The notes beneath the pieces were generated by a model. The model saw nothing but the letters and a program-made list of their open reading frames with translations, was not told the origin of the DNA and ran no database searches. The translations under genes were made by a program, and so were the position numbers. DNA of 64,000 bases from Paucimonas sp. (GTDB lineage Bacteria; Pseudomonadota; Gammaproteobacteria; Pseudomonadales; Pseudomonadaceae), in the NCBI GenBank assembly GCA_031253995.1, contig JAIRVG010000038.1:53013-117012 (forward strand), written 5' to 3'. Shown here in pieces: positions 19,232-30,716 of the stretch. Every line of letters begins with the position of its first letter. The stretch's first letter is position 1.

Positions 19232-19894
19232 TCAGTCGGCCACCGCCAGCAGTTCGATTTCGAAGACCAGGGGGGTGTAGGGCGCAATCAGGTCGCCCGC
19301 ACCTTCGGCTCCATAGGCTTGTGCCGACGGGATGACCAATCGCCACTTCGCCCCTGCCTTCATATGCGGCAATGCCACTTGCCAGCCTTCGATCACCGAG
19401 TCCAGGTTGAACCATTGGGGCTGCTGGTTCTGATCGAACACCGAGCCGTCCGGCAGCTTTCCTGTGTAGCGCACCTGTACCTTGCCACCGGCTTTGGGTG
19501 AGCTACCCGTGCCACGTGCCAGTTCGGTGTAGAGAATGCCTTCGGGCAACTCGTGGACGCCGGCACGTGCGCGCTCGTTGGCCAGGAAGCGTTTCTCCGC
19601 AGCCAGGCTCTTGTCGACCTGAGCCTGTTCAGCGGCCGCGCTGGCTTGTTCTTCGTGCTGCTGGAGGATGGCTTGCATGCGCGGCTTGTCGAGCTTGAGG
19701 GGCTGGCCCTGATAGGCCTGGCGCAGGCCTTCGACCAAGGCATCGAGCTCGAGGCCGGGCACTTCGTCACGCAGGCGCTCACCCAGGCTGGCGCCGAGGC
19801 TGTAGGCCAGGTCGTGCTTGGAGGGGGACGCTTCAGGGGTGGCCCAGGCCAAAGGCGCTGCCAGGCACAGGCCGAGAATAAGGTAACGAGGCAC
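19232..19894 (-). CDS. Periplasmic FKBP-type peptidyl-prolyl isomerase
   Basis: A 220-residue protein with signal peptide MPRYLILGLCLAAPLAWA, an N-terminal helical dimerisation domain (about 20-110) and a C-terminal FKBP domain (VQVRYTGKLPDGSVFD, VIEGWQVALPHMKAGAKW, IPSAQAYG). This is the FkpA/Mip/FklB architecture, catalysing proline isomerisation and chaperoning in the periplasm. The GTG start at 19894 has the site caggag at good spacing; TTG two codons upstream is also possible. It converges on rsd. Confidence 0.92.
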   Translation of the reverse strand: MPRYLILGLCLAAPLAWATPEASPSKHDLAYSLGASLGERLRDEVPGLELDALVEGLRQAYQGQPLKLDKPRMQAILQQHEEQASAAAEQAQVDKSLAAEKRFLANERARAGVHELPEGILYTELARGTGSSPKAGGKVQVRYTGKLPDGSVFDQNQQPQWFNLDSVIEGWQVALPHMKAGAKWRLVIPSAQAYGAEGAGDLIAPYTPLVFEIELLAVAD

Positions 19895-20118
19895 GGTCAA
19901 CTCCTGCTGCGATGAGCGCAAAGTATGCCAGCCTTGTTGGCCAACGATGTGTAAATATCAGCAACACTTTATTGGGCAACTACACTTGCACCGAGCTGCA
20001 AGATAACAACTTTGCCCAGGCATGCAACGCGGCGCCAACAATACTGTCCACATGCCCTAGCGGCGGTAGCAGCAGAAGCATAGTATGAGCCGCAATCTCG
20101 TCAGCCAGGAGGTAAACC

Positions 20119-21156
20119 ATGTCGGCCAAGAAGAAGCCAGTCAGTACGCCGTTGCACCTGCTCCAGCAACTTTCGGGTAGTCTGCTCGAACATTTGGAAG
20201 ATGCCTGCTCGCAAGCGCTGGCGGATGCCGAGAAACTGCTGGCCAAGTTGGAAAAACAGCGTGGCAAAGCCCAGGAAAAACTGCACAACGCACGCCTGAA
20301 GTTGCAGGACGCCGCCAAGGCCGGTAAAGCCAAGGCTCAGAGCAAAGCGCAAAAAGTATCCGGCGAACTTGAAGAGCTGCTTGATTCGCTCAAAGACCGT
20401 CAAACGCAGACCCGCACTTATATTCAGCAACTAAAACGCGATGCCCAGGAAAGCCTGAAACTGGCCCAGGGCGTGGGCAAAGTGCGCGAGGCCGCCAGCA
20501 AGGCGCTCGATCAGCGCGCGACCGCTGCCAAGGCCCCGGCCAAGCCGGCTGCGACCAAAGCCGCTGCCCGTCCGGCGGCCAAGACGACTGCAAAACCAGC
20601 CGCTAAACCGGCCGCCGCCAGACCCGCTGCTGCCAAGGCTGCCGCTGCCAAATCCGCTGCCAAGGCACCTGTGAAAGCGGCTGCCAAGCCTGCGGCCAAA
20701 GCGCCGGCCAAAGTCGCCGCCAAGCCTGCAGCCAAGGCCCCGGCCAAGGCCGCCGCCAAACCGACTGCTGCCCGTACCGCCGCTGCCAAGCCGGCCGCAA
20801 AACCTGCTGCTGCCAAAGCCACCGCCAAGCCTGCTGCCAAAGCCGCAGCGGCCAAACCGGTTGCCGCCAAAACTGCAGCTGCCAAGCCAGCCGCCAAGCC
20901 CGCAGCCAAACCGGCCGCAGCCAAGGCCACTACCGCCAAACCGGCGCCAACCAAGACCACTGCCGCCAAGCCCGCGGCTCGCAAGGCCCCGGCCAAACCC
21001 GCGGCAGCCAAGCCTGCCGTCAGCAAGCCTGCGCAAACCAAGCCCGCCGCACCGGTGACCAGCAGCCCAGCGCCAGCGACCAACTCGGCAGCGCCTGCCG
21101 CCACGTCGCCGGCACCTGCCAGCACCCCGGCTCAGTCGGCTCCTTCGGCCTCCTGA
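20119..21156 (+). CDS. algP: Histone H1-like regulator AlgP
   Basis: A 345-residue protein. The N-terminal half (1-130) is a coiled coil (LLQQLSGSLLEHLEDACSQ, EELLDSLKDRQTQTRTYIQQ). The C-terminal half is a Lys/Ala/Pro repeat tract (AAKPAAK-type units) like histone H1, which binds DNA without sequence specificity. In P. aeruginosa AlgP (AlgR3) influences algD. Nucleotide repeats make the tract prone to expansion and contraction. The site aggaggt lies just before the ATG. Its last 25 bases overlap the convergent TIGR02444 gene. Confidence 0.95.
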   Translation: MSAKKKPVSTPLHLLQQLSGSLLEHLEDACSQALADAEKLLAKLEKQRGKAQEKLHNARLKLQDAAKAGKAKAQSKAQKVSGELEELLDSLKDRQTQTRTYIQQLKRDAQESLKLAQGVGKVREAASKALDQRATAAKAPAKPAATKAAARPAAKTTAKPAAKPAAARPAAAKAAAAKSAAKAPVKAAAKPAAKAPAKVAAKPAAKAPAKAAAKPTAARTAAAKPAAKPAAAKATAKPAAKAAAAKPVAAKTAAAKPAAKPAAKPAAAKATTAKPAPTKTTAAKPAARKAPAKPAAAKPAVSKPAQTKPAAPVTSSPAPATNSAAPAATSPAPASTPAQSAPSAS

Positions 21157-21614
21157 AGCCCATCGGCCGCGACGCGCAGCTCACGCAGCGCGTCGTGGTC
21201 GCGGGCTTGCTCGGGCACCAGCCACTGCAGCCAGTCGCCGGGCGGGTCGTTCGAATCCGCCGGCCAGCTCCCCGCACACGCCTGCAGGCGCGCCAGCAAG
21301 GTGCGCTCGGCTTCCAGCTCCAATCCCTTGACCTGCTCACGTAGCGACGCCAGTTGCGCATCGCCTTGCGCCGCTTCGCGCCATCGTTGACGCAACACCC
21401 TCAGCGGAACCACGACCTGCTGCTGCCATGGGCCGGCAATGGCTTGTAGCGAGGCTGCGCGCGTGGCATCGGGTGCGACACGGCGGGCCTGCAGCCAGGT
21501 CCCGCTAAGCAGCAGGCAAACATCAGCCCCCAGTTCTTGCAGCGCAAGGCAGGCCGCTTCGACCCCAGGCCGTCGATACAGCGCCAGGGCGTGGTTCCAC
21601 AATTCGTTTTGCAT
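21132..21614 (-). CDS. TIGR02444 family protein
   Basis: A 160-residue helical cytoplasmic protein starting MQNELWNHALALYRRPGVEAACL, the typical N-terminus of the TIGR02444 family found beside algP or an ABC-F gene in pseudomonads. The middle is Gln/Leu/Arg-rich. There is no catalytic motif and the function is unknown. Its 3' end overlaps the algP 3' end by 25 bases. It is divergent from the ABC-F gene, with only 69 bases between starts. Confidence 0.8.
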   Translation of the reverse strand: MQNELWNHALALYRRPGVEAACLALQELGADVCLLLSGTWLQARRVAPDATRAASLQAIAGPWQQQVVVPLRVLRQRWREAAQGDAQLASLREQVKGLELEAERTLLARLQACAGSWPADSNDPPGDWLQWLVPEQARDHDALRELRVAADGLQEAEGAD

Positions 21615-21683
21615 GTTCGGACTCGCCAGTGGTCAAGGTGGCCTGTGTGCCCAGAAGGGAAGCTGATAGACTCCGCGACCATC

Positions 21684-23593
<1,910 letters not shown>

Positions 23594-23594
<1 letters not shown>

Positions 23595-24181
23595 TGGAGG
23601 AGCTGCGCTCGCTGCTGCCAGGGCAATGGATGGACGCGTTCTGGCTCGGGCTGCAGATCCTGCTGATCCTGATCGCCGCGTTCATCCTGCAGCGTGTGAT
23701 CGCGCGGGGGCTGAGCCGGCTGGGCAACCGCTACCCGCTGCCGGCAGAGCTGCTGGTACCGGTGCGCGGTGGTCTGCGCTGGCTGATCATGGGCAGTGCA
23801 CTGTTGTTCGTGCTGGAGCGCATGGGCGTTTCGGCCACGGTGCTGTGGACGGCGCTGTCAGGCTTCGTCGCGGTGGCGGCGGTGGCGTTTTTCGCCATCT
23901 GGAGCGTGCTCTCCAACCTGCTGTGCGCGGTGCTGATTTTCACGGTCGGGCCGTTTCGCATCGGTGACGTGGTGGAGCTGGTGGACACCCTCGACAAGCC
24001 GGGAGTCAAGGGCCGGGTGATCGCCATCAACCTGCTATACACCACCCTGATGGAAACCCCCGAGGCGGGCGGGGCGCTGGTGCAGGTGCCGAACAGTCAG
24101 TTCTTCCAGAAAGCGGTGCGCCGTTGGCGGGGGACCGAGGTGGTGGCCGTGTCCAAAGGCGAGCCGGTCGAAGCGGATTGA
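23594..24181 (+). CDS. Small MscS-like channel protein
   Basis: A 195-residue membrane protein. Three hydrophobic helices (about 15-35, 58-77, 85-118) are followed by a beta domain (VGPFRIGDVVELVDTLDK...VKGRVIAINLLYTTLMETPE). The Gly/Ala-rich third helix (SGFVAVAAVAFFAIWSVLSN) leading into FRIGD is the pore-lining part of MscS mechanosensitive channels. The usual C-terminal vestibule is missing, so this is a minimal form. It overlaps the ABC-F stop by one base (TGATG), implying coupling. Confidence 0.85.
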
Positions 24182-24200
24182 CCCGCTGACGGTGTTGATT

Positions 24201-24316
24201 TCTTCGCGGGTAAACCCGCTCCCACAAGTTTCACCGGTGCTCCAACAATGCCGATGTACCCGCGATCAGGCCCCAGGCTGAGCTCGGTAGGAGCGGGTTT
24301 ACCCGCGAAGCAGCCA
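24201..24316. repeat. Inverted pair of REP elements
   Basis: tcttcgcgggtaaacccgct ccc acaag (24201-24228) and the inverted copy gtaggagcgggtttacccgc gaagc (24288-24313) bracket about 60 bases after the MscS-like gene. The typical P. putida REP is seen on both strands. Confidence 0.85.
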
Positions 24317-24414
24317 GCGCCAGCCCTGAAATAAACCACAAAAAAATCGCTGGTGATTTTTTCACCAACCCCTTAGCTTAACGTTTTGCAACAAATGTTC
24401 GAGCGAGGTGTGCG

Positions 24415-25047
24415 ATGTCGATGGAAACCTGGTTGGCCTTCTTTGCCGCGTGCTGGGTCATCAGCCTGTCGCCGGGTGCCGGGGCCATCGCCTCGATGTC
24501 CAGCGGGCTGCAGTACGGGTTCTGGCGTGGGTACTGGAATGCCCTGGGCCTGCAACTGGGTCTGATCGTGCAGATTGCCGTCATCGCCGCCGGTGTGGGC
24601 GCCATCCTCGCCGCCTCGGCCACCGCCTTCCAGCTCATCAAATGGTTCGGCGTCGCTTACCTGGTGTACCTGGCCTACAAACAGTGGCGCGCTTTGCCCA
24701 TGGACATGAGCGACACCTCGGGCGTGCGGCCGATCGGCAAGCCGATGAGCCTGGTATTCCGCGGCTTCCTGGTCAACGTCAGCAACCCCAAGGCACTGGT
24801 GTTCATGCTCGCGGTGCTGCCGCAGTTCATCAACCCTCATGCCCCGCTGGTGCCTCAGTACCTGGCCATCACCGCCACCATGATCACCGTGGACATGCTG
24901 GTCATGGCCGGCTACACGGGCCTTGCAGCCCGCGTACTGAGGTTGCTGCGCACGCCCAAGCAGCAAAAGCGCATGAACCGCACATTTGCCGGCTTGTTCA
25001 TTGGTGCGGCGGCGTTTCTGGCCACCTTGCGTCGCGCGCCGGTCTGA
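24415..25047 (+). CDS. LysE/RhtB-family amino acid exporter
   Basis: A 210-residue inner-membrane protein with six hydrophobic segments. The family motif near TM1 is SLSPGAGAIASMSSGLQYG, followed by GYWNALGLQLG, and the second half carries GFLVNVSNPKALVFMLAVLPQFI, all hallmarks of LysE/RhtB homoserine or amino acid efflux proteins. The substrate cannot be read from sequence. It is monocistronic and converges on the slipin gene. Confidence 0.92.
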   Translation: MSMETWLAFFAACWVISLSPGAGAIASMSSGLQYGFWRGYWNALGLQLGLIVQIAVIAAGVGAILAASATAFQLIKWFGVAYLVYLAYKQWRALPMDMSDTSGVRPIGKPMSLVFRGFLVNVSNPKALVFMLAVLPQFINPHAPLVPQYLAITATMITVDMLVMAGYTGLAARVLRLLRTPKQQKRMNRTFAGLFIGAAAFLATLRRAPV

Positions 25048-25103
25048 ACCTTTCGCCGCCCCCACAGGCTCGTCGCTGAGCGTGTGGGCGCCTGCGGCGG
25101 GGG

Positions 25104-25859
25104 TCAACGCGGTTTATCGACCAACCCCTTGAGCAAGTCCACCGGCAGCGGGAACACGATGGTCGAGCTCTTGTCCCCGGCAATCGTCCCCAGGGTCTGC
25201 ATGTAGCGCAGTTGCATCGCCCCCGGCTCCTTGCCCAGCATCTGCGCCGCCTGCATCAGTTTTTCCGAAGCCTGCAGTTCACCCTCGGCATGGATCACCT
25301 TGGCCCGCCGTTCGCGCTCGGCCTCGGCCTGGCGGGCGATAGCGCGCACCATCGAATCATTGAGGTCGACGTGCTTGATCTCGACGTTGGCCACCTTGAT
25401 GCCCCAGGCATCGGTCTGGGCGTCGAGCACGTGGCGGATGTCTGAGTTGAGCTGCTCGCGCTCGGCCAGCAGTTCGTCCAGTTCATGCTTGCCGAGCACC
25501 GCGCGCAGCGTCGTCTGGGCCAGTTGGCTGGTGGCACCGAGAAAGTCCTCGACCTGGATGATTGCCTTCTGCGGATCGAGCACGCGAAAGTACAGCACGG
25601 CGTTGACCTTGACCGAGACGTTGTCGCGGGTGATCACGTCCTGGGGCGGTACGTCGAGTACCACGGTGCGCAGGTCCACCCGCACCATCTGCTGGATTCC
25701 CGGGATCAGAATGATCAAGCCCGGCCCTTTGACCTGCCAGAAGCGGCCCAGCTGGAACACCACGCCCCGTTCGTACTCGCGCAGGATACGCAGGGCCGAC
25801 AGCAACAACAGGCCGACCACTGCCAGCAAGGCGCCAAAACCGAATTGAACGAACATCAT
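25104..25859 (-). CDS. Slipin (SPFH/band 7 protein)
   Basis: A 251-residue membrane-anchored SPFH protein. An N-terminal hydrophobic hairpin (about 3-25) is followed by the band 7 domain ([32 protein letters not shown]) and a coiled coil ([21 protein letters not shown]). It is a stomatin/slipin-like scaffold in membrane microdomains. The start overlaps the NfeD stop by one base (TGATG); partnership of slipin and NfeD protease is conserved. Confidence 0.93.
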   Translation of the reverse strand: MMFVQFGFGALLAVVGLLLLSALRILREYERGVVFQLGRFWQVKGPGLIILIPGIQQMVRVDLRTVVLDVPPQDVITRDNVSVKVNAVLYFRVLDPQKAIIQVEDFLGATSQLAQTTLRAVLGKHELDELLAEREQLNSDIRHVLDAQTDAWGIKVANVEIKHVDLNDSMVRAIARQAEAERERRAKVIHAEGELQASEKLMQAAQMLGKEPGAMQLRYMQTLGTIAGDKSSTIVFPLPVDLLKGLVDKPR

Positions 25860-27205
25860 CACTCTCCTTGCGCGGCGGGCGCGGTGGCACTGACCTCCAG
25901 CATCACGCCATGGCGGGCCGTCACGCGCACCTGTTGCCCAGGCTGCAACGGGGTCGCGCACTGGACTTGCCATTGTTCGCCCTGGGCCTGTACCGAGCCG
26001 CAGAACGGGTTGCCTGCCATCACCTGGGTCACCGTGACCAGGCTGCCTACCAGCCCTGCGTCGCCGCTGACCAGGGCCCGTCGTCGGGCCTTCAGGGCCA
26101 TGCCCGCCACCCCGCCGAGCAGCAGCGCCGAGACCGCCGCCAAGGCGACGATCAGCGCCAGGGGGATGCCGAAACCGGGCGCGTCGGTGTCCATGAGGAT
26201 GACCGCCCCGACCACGAACGCGACGATGCCGCCAAAACCGACCACACCGAAGCTCGGCAGGAACGCCTCGGCGATCATGAACGCCACGCCCAGCAGAATC
26301 AGCGCCACGCCCGCATAGCTCACCGGCAGCAACTGCATGGCGTACAGGGCCAGTAGCAGGCAGATACCGCCGATCACCCCGCCGACCCCTGAGCCAGGGC
26401 TCATGAATTCGAACAACAGGCCGTAGATACCGATCATGATCAAGATCAGCGCCACGCTGGGGTTGGTGATCACCGCCAGCAGGCGGGTGCGCCAATCGGG
26501 TAGGTGTTCGATGATCACGGCGCCGGCAGTTTGCAACTGACGCGGCTGGCCGGCGGCGACGAGGGTCTTGCCGTCGAGCTGATTCAGCAGTTGCGGCAGG
26601 TCGTTGGCCATCTGGTCGATGACGTTCAGGCGCAGCGCCTCGCTGGCCGACAGGCTCACGGCTTCGCGCACGGCCTTCTCCGCCCAGTCGGCGTTGCGCC
26701 CACGCAGTTGTGCCAGGCCGCGGATGTAGGCTGCGGCATCGTTGACCTGCTTGCGCGCCAGAGGGTCATCCGGTGACGGTTTGTCGGCGTCGGGCTTGCC
26801 CGGTGGGGCTGCATCGATCTGCACTGGCGTCGCGGCGCCCAGGTTGGTCCCTGGCGCCATGGCCGCCACATGGCTTGCATAGAGGATATAGGTGCCGGCG
26901 CTGGCCGCCCTGGCGCCGCTGGGGGCGACGAAGCTGGCCACGGGCACGGGGCTTGCGAGAATCGCCTTGATGATCTGGCGCATGGCGCTGTCCAGCCCGC
27001 CGGGCGTGTCCAGGCGAATCACCACCAGTTGCGCGTTCTGCGCCTGCGCCTGTTCCAGGCCGCGTATCACGTAATCGGCGCTGGCCGGGCCGATGGCGTC
27101 ATCGACGTCCAGCAACCAGACGCTCGTGCCGGGCACCGCCAAGCCGCTCGGAACCATGCCGAGCATGAGCGTCAGCAGCAGCCAGCACCAGCCACGAGCG
27201 ATCAC
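25859..27205 (-). CDS. NfeD-family membrane serine protease
   Basis: A 448-residue protein. A signal/TM segment (1-24) precedes a ClpP-like protease domain (about 28-240) with catalytic Ser102 ([11 protein letters not shown]) and Lys152 (LARKQVND), the Ser-Lys dyad of the 1510-N class. Four to five TM helices (about 250-375) and an OB-fold NfeD C-terminal domain follow. These proteases cut the hydrophobic C-terminus of their partner slipin, encoded immediately downstream and coupled. Both active-site residues are present. Confidence 0.92.
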   Translation of the reverse strand: MIARGWCWLLLTLMLGMVPSGLAVPGTSVWLLDVDDAIGPASADYVIRGLEQAQAQNAQLVVIRLDTPGGLDSAMRQIIKAILASPVPVASFVAPSGARAASAGTYILYASHVAAMAPGTNLGAATPVQIDAAPPGKPDADKPSPDDPLARKQVNDAAAYIRGLAQLRGRNADWAEKAVREAVSLSASEALRLNVIDQMANDLPQLLNQLDGKTLVAAGQPRQLQTAGAVIIEHLPDWRTRLLAVITNPSVALILIMIGIYGLLFEFMSPGSGVGGVIGGICLLLALYAMQLLPVSYAGVALILLGVAFMIAEAFLPSFGVVGFGGIVAFVVGAVILMDTDAPGFGIPLALIVALAAVSALLLGGVAGMALKARRRALVSGDAGLVGSLVTVTQVMAGNPFCGSVQAQGEQWQVQCATPLQPGQQVRVTARHGVMLEVSATAPAAQGE

Positions 27206-27300
27206 CTGTCGTCACCTTGTCCGGGCCTGTCACTGAAGTTTAGTCGTGCCAGCCGGACCTCGGCCTAAACTTCCAGATGGGGGTAAACCGGAGGTGCATC

Positions 27301-27759
27301 ATGCGTATGGCCAAAACCCTGCAGCAGCGCCTGGACAAGGCGAACTGCGACTACGACATCATTCCCCATCCTCACTCGGCCACGAGCCTGGAGTCGGCGC
27401 GCACGGCCGGCGTACCCGCCGAGCGGGTCGCCAAGTCGGTGATGCTCGATGATCGGCATGGTAACTACATCATGGCCGTGCTACCGGCCAACCGCCATCT
27501 GGACATGAGCAAAGTGCGCATGTCCGGCGCCTGGCAACTGACCCGTGAAAGCGGCCTGCCGAGCCTGTTCGGCGACTGCGAGCGCGGCGCCGTGCCGGCA
27601 CTGGGCGATGCCTATGACATAAAAATGCTGCTCGACCCGAGCCTTACCCGCCAGGGCGATGTCTACCTGGAGGCGGGGGATCACGATCACCTGATCCACA
27701 TGAGCATGGAGCAATACCTGAAGCTGGTTCCGCGCGCCGAAGTGCGCGAACTGTGCTGA
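27301..27759 (+). CDS. YbaK/EbsC-type aminoacyl-tRNA deacylase
   Basis: A 152-residue single-domain protein of the YbaK/ProX family that hydrolyses mischarged tRNA. Visible are VPAERVAKSVMLDD with the key lysine, and the GDCERGAVPALGDAY segment that matches the GG-P-G loop of the family in degenerate form. It is shorter and more divergent than E. coli YbaK, so the substrate is uncertain. The ATG at 27301 has a perfect ggaggt site; an in-frame start eight codons earlier lacks one. Confidence 0.83.
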   Translation: MRMAKTLQQRLDKANCDYDIIPHPHSATSLESARTAGVPAERVAKSVMLDDRHGNYIMAVLPANRHLDMSKVRMSGAWQLTRESGLPSLFGDCERGAVPALGDAYDIKMLLDPSLTRQGDVYLEAGDHDHLIHMSMEQYLKLVPRAEVRELC

Positions 27760-27819
27760 TGACCATCAACCCACTGCCGGGCTGGCGTCGTGGACGGCCG
27801 CCCGGCTCGAGGAGGCACC

Positions 27820-28062
27820 ATGGAAGCACCGAACCATCCGTTCGCCGAACTGTTCAAGCAGCTGGGGCTGGCGGACGATGCCGAGAGCATCGACAAATTC
27901 ATCACCACCCATTCACCGCTCAAGAACGAGATCAAGCTGGTGGATGCGCCGTTCTGGAGCGATGCCCAGCGGGCCTTTCTCAAGGAGAGCGTGATAGAGG
28001 ACGCCGATTGGGCCGTGCCGTTCGATCAACTCAACGAGGCCTTGCGTCGCCCCCGCAAATAA
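27820..28062 (+). CDS. DUF2789 family protein
   Basis: An 80-residue protein (MEAPNHPFAELFKQLGLADD...) matching the DUF2789 pattern: two helical segments with HSPL and APFWSDAQRAFLKE. It is cytoplasmic with unknown function. The start at 27820 follows an ideal ggagg site; the frame is open ten codons earlier. It is probably co-transcribed with the YbaK-like gene 60 bases upstream. Confidence 0.8.
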   Translation: MEAPNHPFAELFKQLGLADDAESIDKFITTHSPLKNEIKLVDAPFWSDAQRAFLKESVIEDADWAVPFDQLNEALRRPRK

Positions 28063-28132
28063 AGCGCCGAGTGGCACCTGATGGGTGAATTGGCCGTTGC
28101 TATGCTCAGGTAAAACAACAGGGGATAGCGCG

Positions 28133-28771
28133 ATGAAAGATCCCTACGCATCAGGTTTCTGGTGCTCCGTGACGATCCTGGGCACGCTGACGGCCGGTTA
28201 TTTCTACGGCATCCGCCATGTCCACTCCATGGACCATGCGCTGCAGTTCATGTATGCCGCCGCCGCCATCACGGCGGCGGTAGCGCTCTGCGCGCTGGCC
28301 TGGATCGCCTGGCAGCAGTTGCGCCTGAACAAGCGCGAGGTGATCCAGGGCCATACACTGGTGACCATCTGGAACACCAAGGTCGCCCTGCGCCGGGTAG
28401 AGACGGTATTCGATCGCTATTTCTGGGGAAGCTACTGGCATTCCGGGCGGACCTTCGAGGAGGTCATGGGTGAGCTCAAGGGCACGCCACTGGAGCAGAG
28501 CCTGGACGCGCTCAAGCGTCAGTGCCGGGAGCTGGACCGCGAGATCCGTGACCACCAGCACCGCTGGCTGGCCAATGCCCGCGACCTTTCCAGCGTGGCC
28601 ACGGCCATGGCGCGCGAGCGCTATCAGCTGGACCTGTGTGACCCCCAGGGCCGCGATGGCGGCAACACCGCAGTGCTCAATCGCGACCTCGAGGTGCTGG
28701 TGTATACCTGGTCAGCGCGCCTGCGCAGCTTCGACCACCAGTTGGACGAACTGGAGCGCGCTTACCACTAG
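28133..28771 (+). CDS. Unknown two-TM membrane protein
   Basis: A 212-residue protein. Two N-terminal TM helices (about 9-26 and 38-62; FMYAAAAITAAVALCALAWIAW) are followed by a roughly 140-residue cytoplasmic helical tail rich in Arg/Leu/Glu that ends in a probable coiled coil. No family is recognised. The start at 28133 has the site agggga at good spacing. A REP element and the convergent CBS gene follow. Confidence 0.7.
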   Translation: MKDPYASGFWCSVTILGTLTAGYFYGIRHVHSMDHALQFMYAAAAITAAVALCALAWIAWQQLRLNKREVIQGHTLVTIWNTKVALRRVETVFDRYFWGSYWHSGRTFEEVMGELKGTPLEQSLDALKRQCRELDREIRDHQHRWLANARDLSSVATAMARERYQLDLCDPQGRDGGNTAVLNRDLEVLVYTWSARLRSFDHQLDELERAYH

Positions 28772-28787
28772 GTGCATGGGGCCACTG

Positions 28788-28822
28788 CGTGGCCTATTCG
28801 CGGGTGAACCCGCTCCCACAGG
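28788..28822. repeat. REP element
   Basis: gtggcctattcgcgggtgaa cccgctcccacaggg is a single REP unit with a gcgggt/acccgc stem. It lies between the two-TM gene and the convergent CBS gene. The same gap holds 'gaggggctgcaaagcagccc' (about 28866-28885), another small palindrome. Confidence 0.8.
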
Positions 28823-28891
28823 GAGTGCGCAAGTCTTGAGCGGCGCAATCCTGGGCGAAGCCTGCGAGGGGCTGCAAAGCAGCCCCAAACA

Positions 28892-29329
28892 TCAATCGCC
28901 GCGGATGTACTGCTCCAGCTGCGCGATCAGGTTGGCCTGTTCGGCAATGGTTTCCTTGACCAGGTCGCCGATCGACAGCAGGCCGAGCAGCTCGCCGTTG
29001 CTGACCACCGGCAGGTGGCGCAGGTGTCGGTTGGTCATCAGGTTCATGCAGTACTCAAGGTTCTGCTTGGGCTCGACCGTGACCACCGGCGCACTCATGA
29101 TCTCGCGTACCGGCGTTGCCGCCGAAGAGCGCCCCTTGAGCACCAGCTTGCGGGCGTAGTCGCGTTCGCTGACGATGCCCACCACCTGGTTGTCCTCGAC
29201 CACTGGCAGGGCGCCGATGTTCTTTTCCGCCAGCAGCTTCAGGGCGTCGAGCACCGAGTCGTCAGGGCCGATGGTGTAGACGGTCTGATGTTGGGACTTG
29301 GTCTTGAGCAGTTGTTCGACGTTCTTCAT
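28892..29329 (-). CDS. CBS-domain protein
   Basis: A 145-residue soluble protein consisting of a CBS pair (about 10-65 and 75-130). Typical segments are DALKLLAEKNIGALPVVED, GIVSERDYARKL, VREIMSAPVVTVEP and HLRHLPVVSNGELLGLLS. CBS pairs bind adenine nucleotides; no effector domain is attached. It is 116 bases downstream of the srf/vWA operon on the same strand and begins after a fair ribosome site (agaggcc), so read-through from the operon is possible. Confidence 0.9.
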   Translation of the reverse strand: MKNVEQLLKTKSQHQTVYTIGPDDSVLDALKLLAEKNIGALPVVEDNQVVGIVSERDYARKLVLKGRSSAATPVREIMSAPVVTVEPKQNLEYCMNLMTNRHLRHLPVVSNGELLGLLSIGDLVKETIAEQANLIAQLEQYIRGD

Positions 29330-29445
29330 ACAGGCCTCTGCTGGGTGGAAAAACCGATGTGTCGGTGTAAATAAAGCATCCGGCACGCCAGCCTGCACGG
29401 CAATGCAGGAAGCGGCATCGAGCCGATTGAAAAACGTCATGGGTG

Positions 29446-30708
29446 TCAGGAACAGCCTCGCGCGCTCACCTCCTGGCTGGCCTGTTTGAGCGCCTCGGCC
29501 ACCGCAGCGGCGTCATTGGCGGTGTAGACGCGCCCGCCGGTGTTGCTGGCCGCGCAGTTGGAGCCTGTGGCGGCGCTGATATTGACCACATTGATACGCA
29601 GGCGCGGCTGGCGTTGGGCGATCTGTTCGGACACCTCGCACACGCTGGTGCCACAACTGTCGCGACCGTCCACGAACATGACGATCACGCCATCGCGGTC
29701 ACGGCCGTTCATCGTCAAGGCCGCAGCGTCCAGGCTGTCACCCAGTGCGGTGCCGCCCCGGGCCTTGAGGGCCACGACCTTATCGAGCAGTCCCGCGCGT
29801 TGGCGCTGGTCGAACACGCCATGGTCAAGCGGTCGGCCACAACCCTCGAAGGTCACCAGACGCATGGCCACCCCATCGTCCAGGTTCTCGATCACCGAGG
29901 TCAGCGAGGTTTTCGCTACATCCATGCGGGTGACGCGCTTGGGCCCGCTGCTGGGCAGCAGTTCTTCGACGATCGGGATCTTCGCCAGCAGGGTCATGTA
30001 CCACGGGTCATCTTCGCGTTTGACGCGGATGCGGGTGTCCATGGAGCCTGAGGTGTCCAGCACCACGGCGAACTCGGACGGCTCGAAGGTGCTGCCCGGC
30101 GTGCAGGTCTGCGTCGTCTGGCGGTAGTCCTGCCAGCGCTGATAGAGCGCCGGCCAACTGAGGTAGAGGCCATAGAGTAGGGCCAGTAGCAGACCGAGCA
30201 GCAGCCAGGGCCATAGCCGCAGGCGCCTGCGCTCCACGGCGACCGGCGCCGGGGTGGGCTTGGCCGGCGGTGGCTCGGTTACGGGGAGTGGCACAGGCGG
30301 TGGTGGCGAGGCCACAGGCGGCAGTTGCCCCCAGCGAATCACCAGCGGCTCGTCGTTGATGCTGTACAGATTGTTCAGGTCAGGTGGGCCGATCAGCGTG
30401 CGCAGCGCCGCGGATGCGCTGGCCTGGCCGCGTCGTTCAAGCGCCTGGGCCAGTTGCTCGACGGCGGCCTGCCGTTGATCGTAACGTTCGAGCAGCGCCG
30501 CTTGCCGGTCGCGGTCGAGGGTGGCGAACAGATGGGGCTGTCCGGCAAGTTCCGACCACCACTCCAGTACCCCATCGCGCCCTTGCCTGGGAATGGCGTA
30601 CAGGTGCGCGATGCTCGGCGGAAAGTGCTGGCGAATCAGCGCCACCGTCTGTTCCAGGGCGGTGGCGGCGCTTTGGCTGGCGTGGGTGTCGCGTAGTACC
30701 CGTTGCAT
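29446..30708 (-). CDS. Membrane-anchored vWA protein (paralogue 2)
   Basis: A 420-residue protein. The N-terminal cytoplasmic domain (1-128) ends in NNLYSINDEPLVIRWGQ. A Pro-rich linker (about 129-160), one TM helix (about 165-187) and a periplasmic vWA domain follow, with MIDAS motif DTSGSM (Asp218) and VIVMFVDGRDSCG. It is strongly similar to the gene directly upstream, indicating tandem duplication; the same N-terminal domain occurs in the SrfA-like protein. It is the last of twelve co-directional genes, nine bases after its neighbour. It probably presents a ligand-binding vWA domain in the periplasm. Confidence 0.85.
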   Translation of the reverse strand: MQRVLRDTHASQSAATALEQTVALIRQHFPPSIAHLYAIPRQGRDGVLEWWSELAGQPHLFATLDRDRQAALLERYDQRQAAVEQLAQALERRGQASASAALRTLIGPPDLNNLYSINDEPLVIRWGQLPPVASPPPPVPLPVTEPPPAKPTPAPVAVERRRLRLWPWLLLGLLLALLYGLYLSWPALYQRWQDYRQTTQTCTPGSTFEPSEFAVVLDTSGSMDTRIRVKREDDPWYMTLLAKIPIVEELLPSSGPKRVTRMDVAKTSLTSVIENLDDGVAMRLVTFEGCGRPLDHGVFDQRQRAGLLDKVVALKARGGTALGDSLDAAALTMNGRDRDGVIVMFVDGRDSCGTSVCEVSEQIAQRQPRLRINVVNISAATGSNCAASNTGGRVYTANDAAAVAEALKQASQEVSARGCS

Positions 30709-30716
30709 GGCGCGTC

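Noticed and set aside
20500..21120. Possible CRISPR array in the repeats
   Set aside because: The repeats are short, in frame and without unique spacers; they encode the AlgP tail.
20431..21125. Two Gly/Ala/Leu-rich minus-strand frames opposite algP
   Set aside because: They are the complement of the Lys/Ala/Pro repeat tract and only mirror its low complexity.
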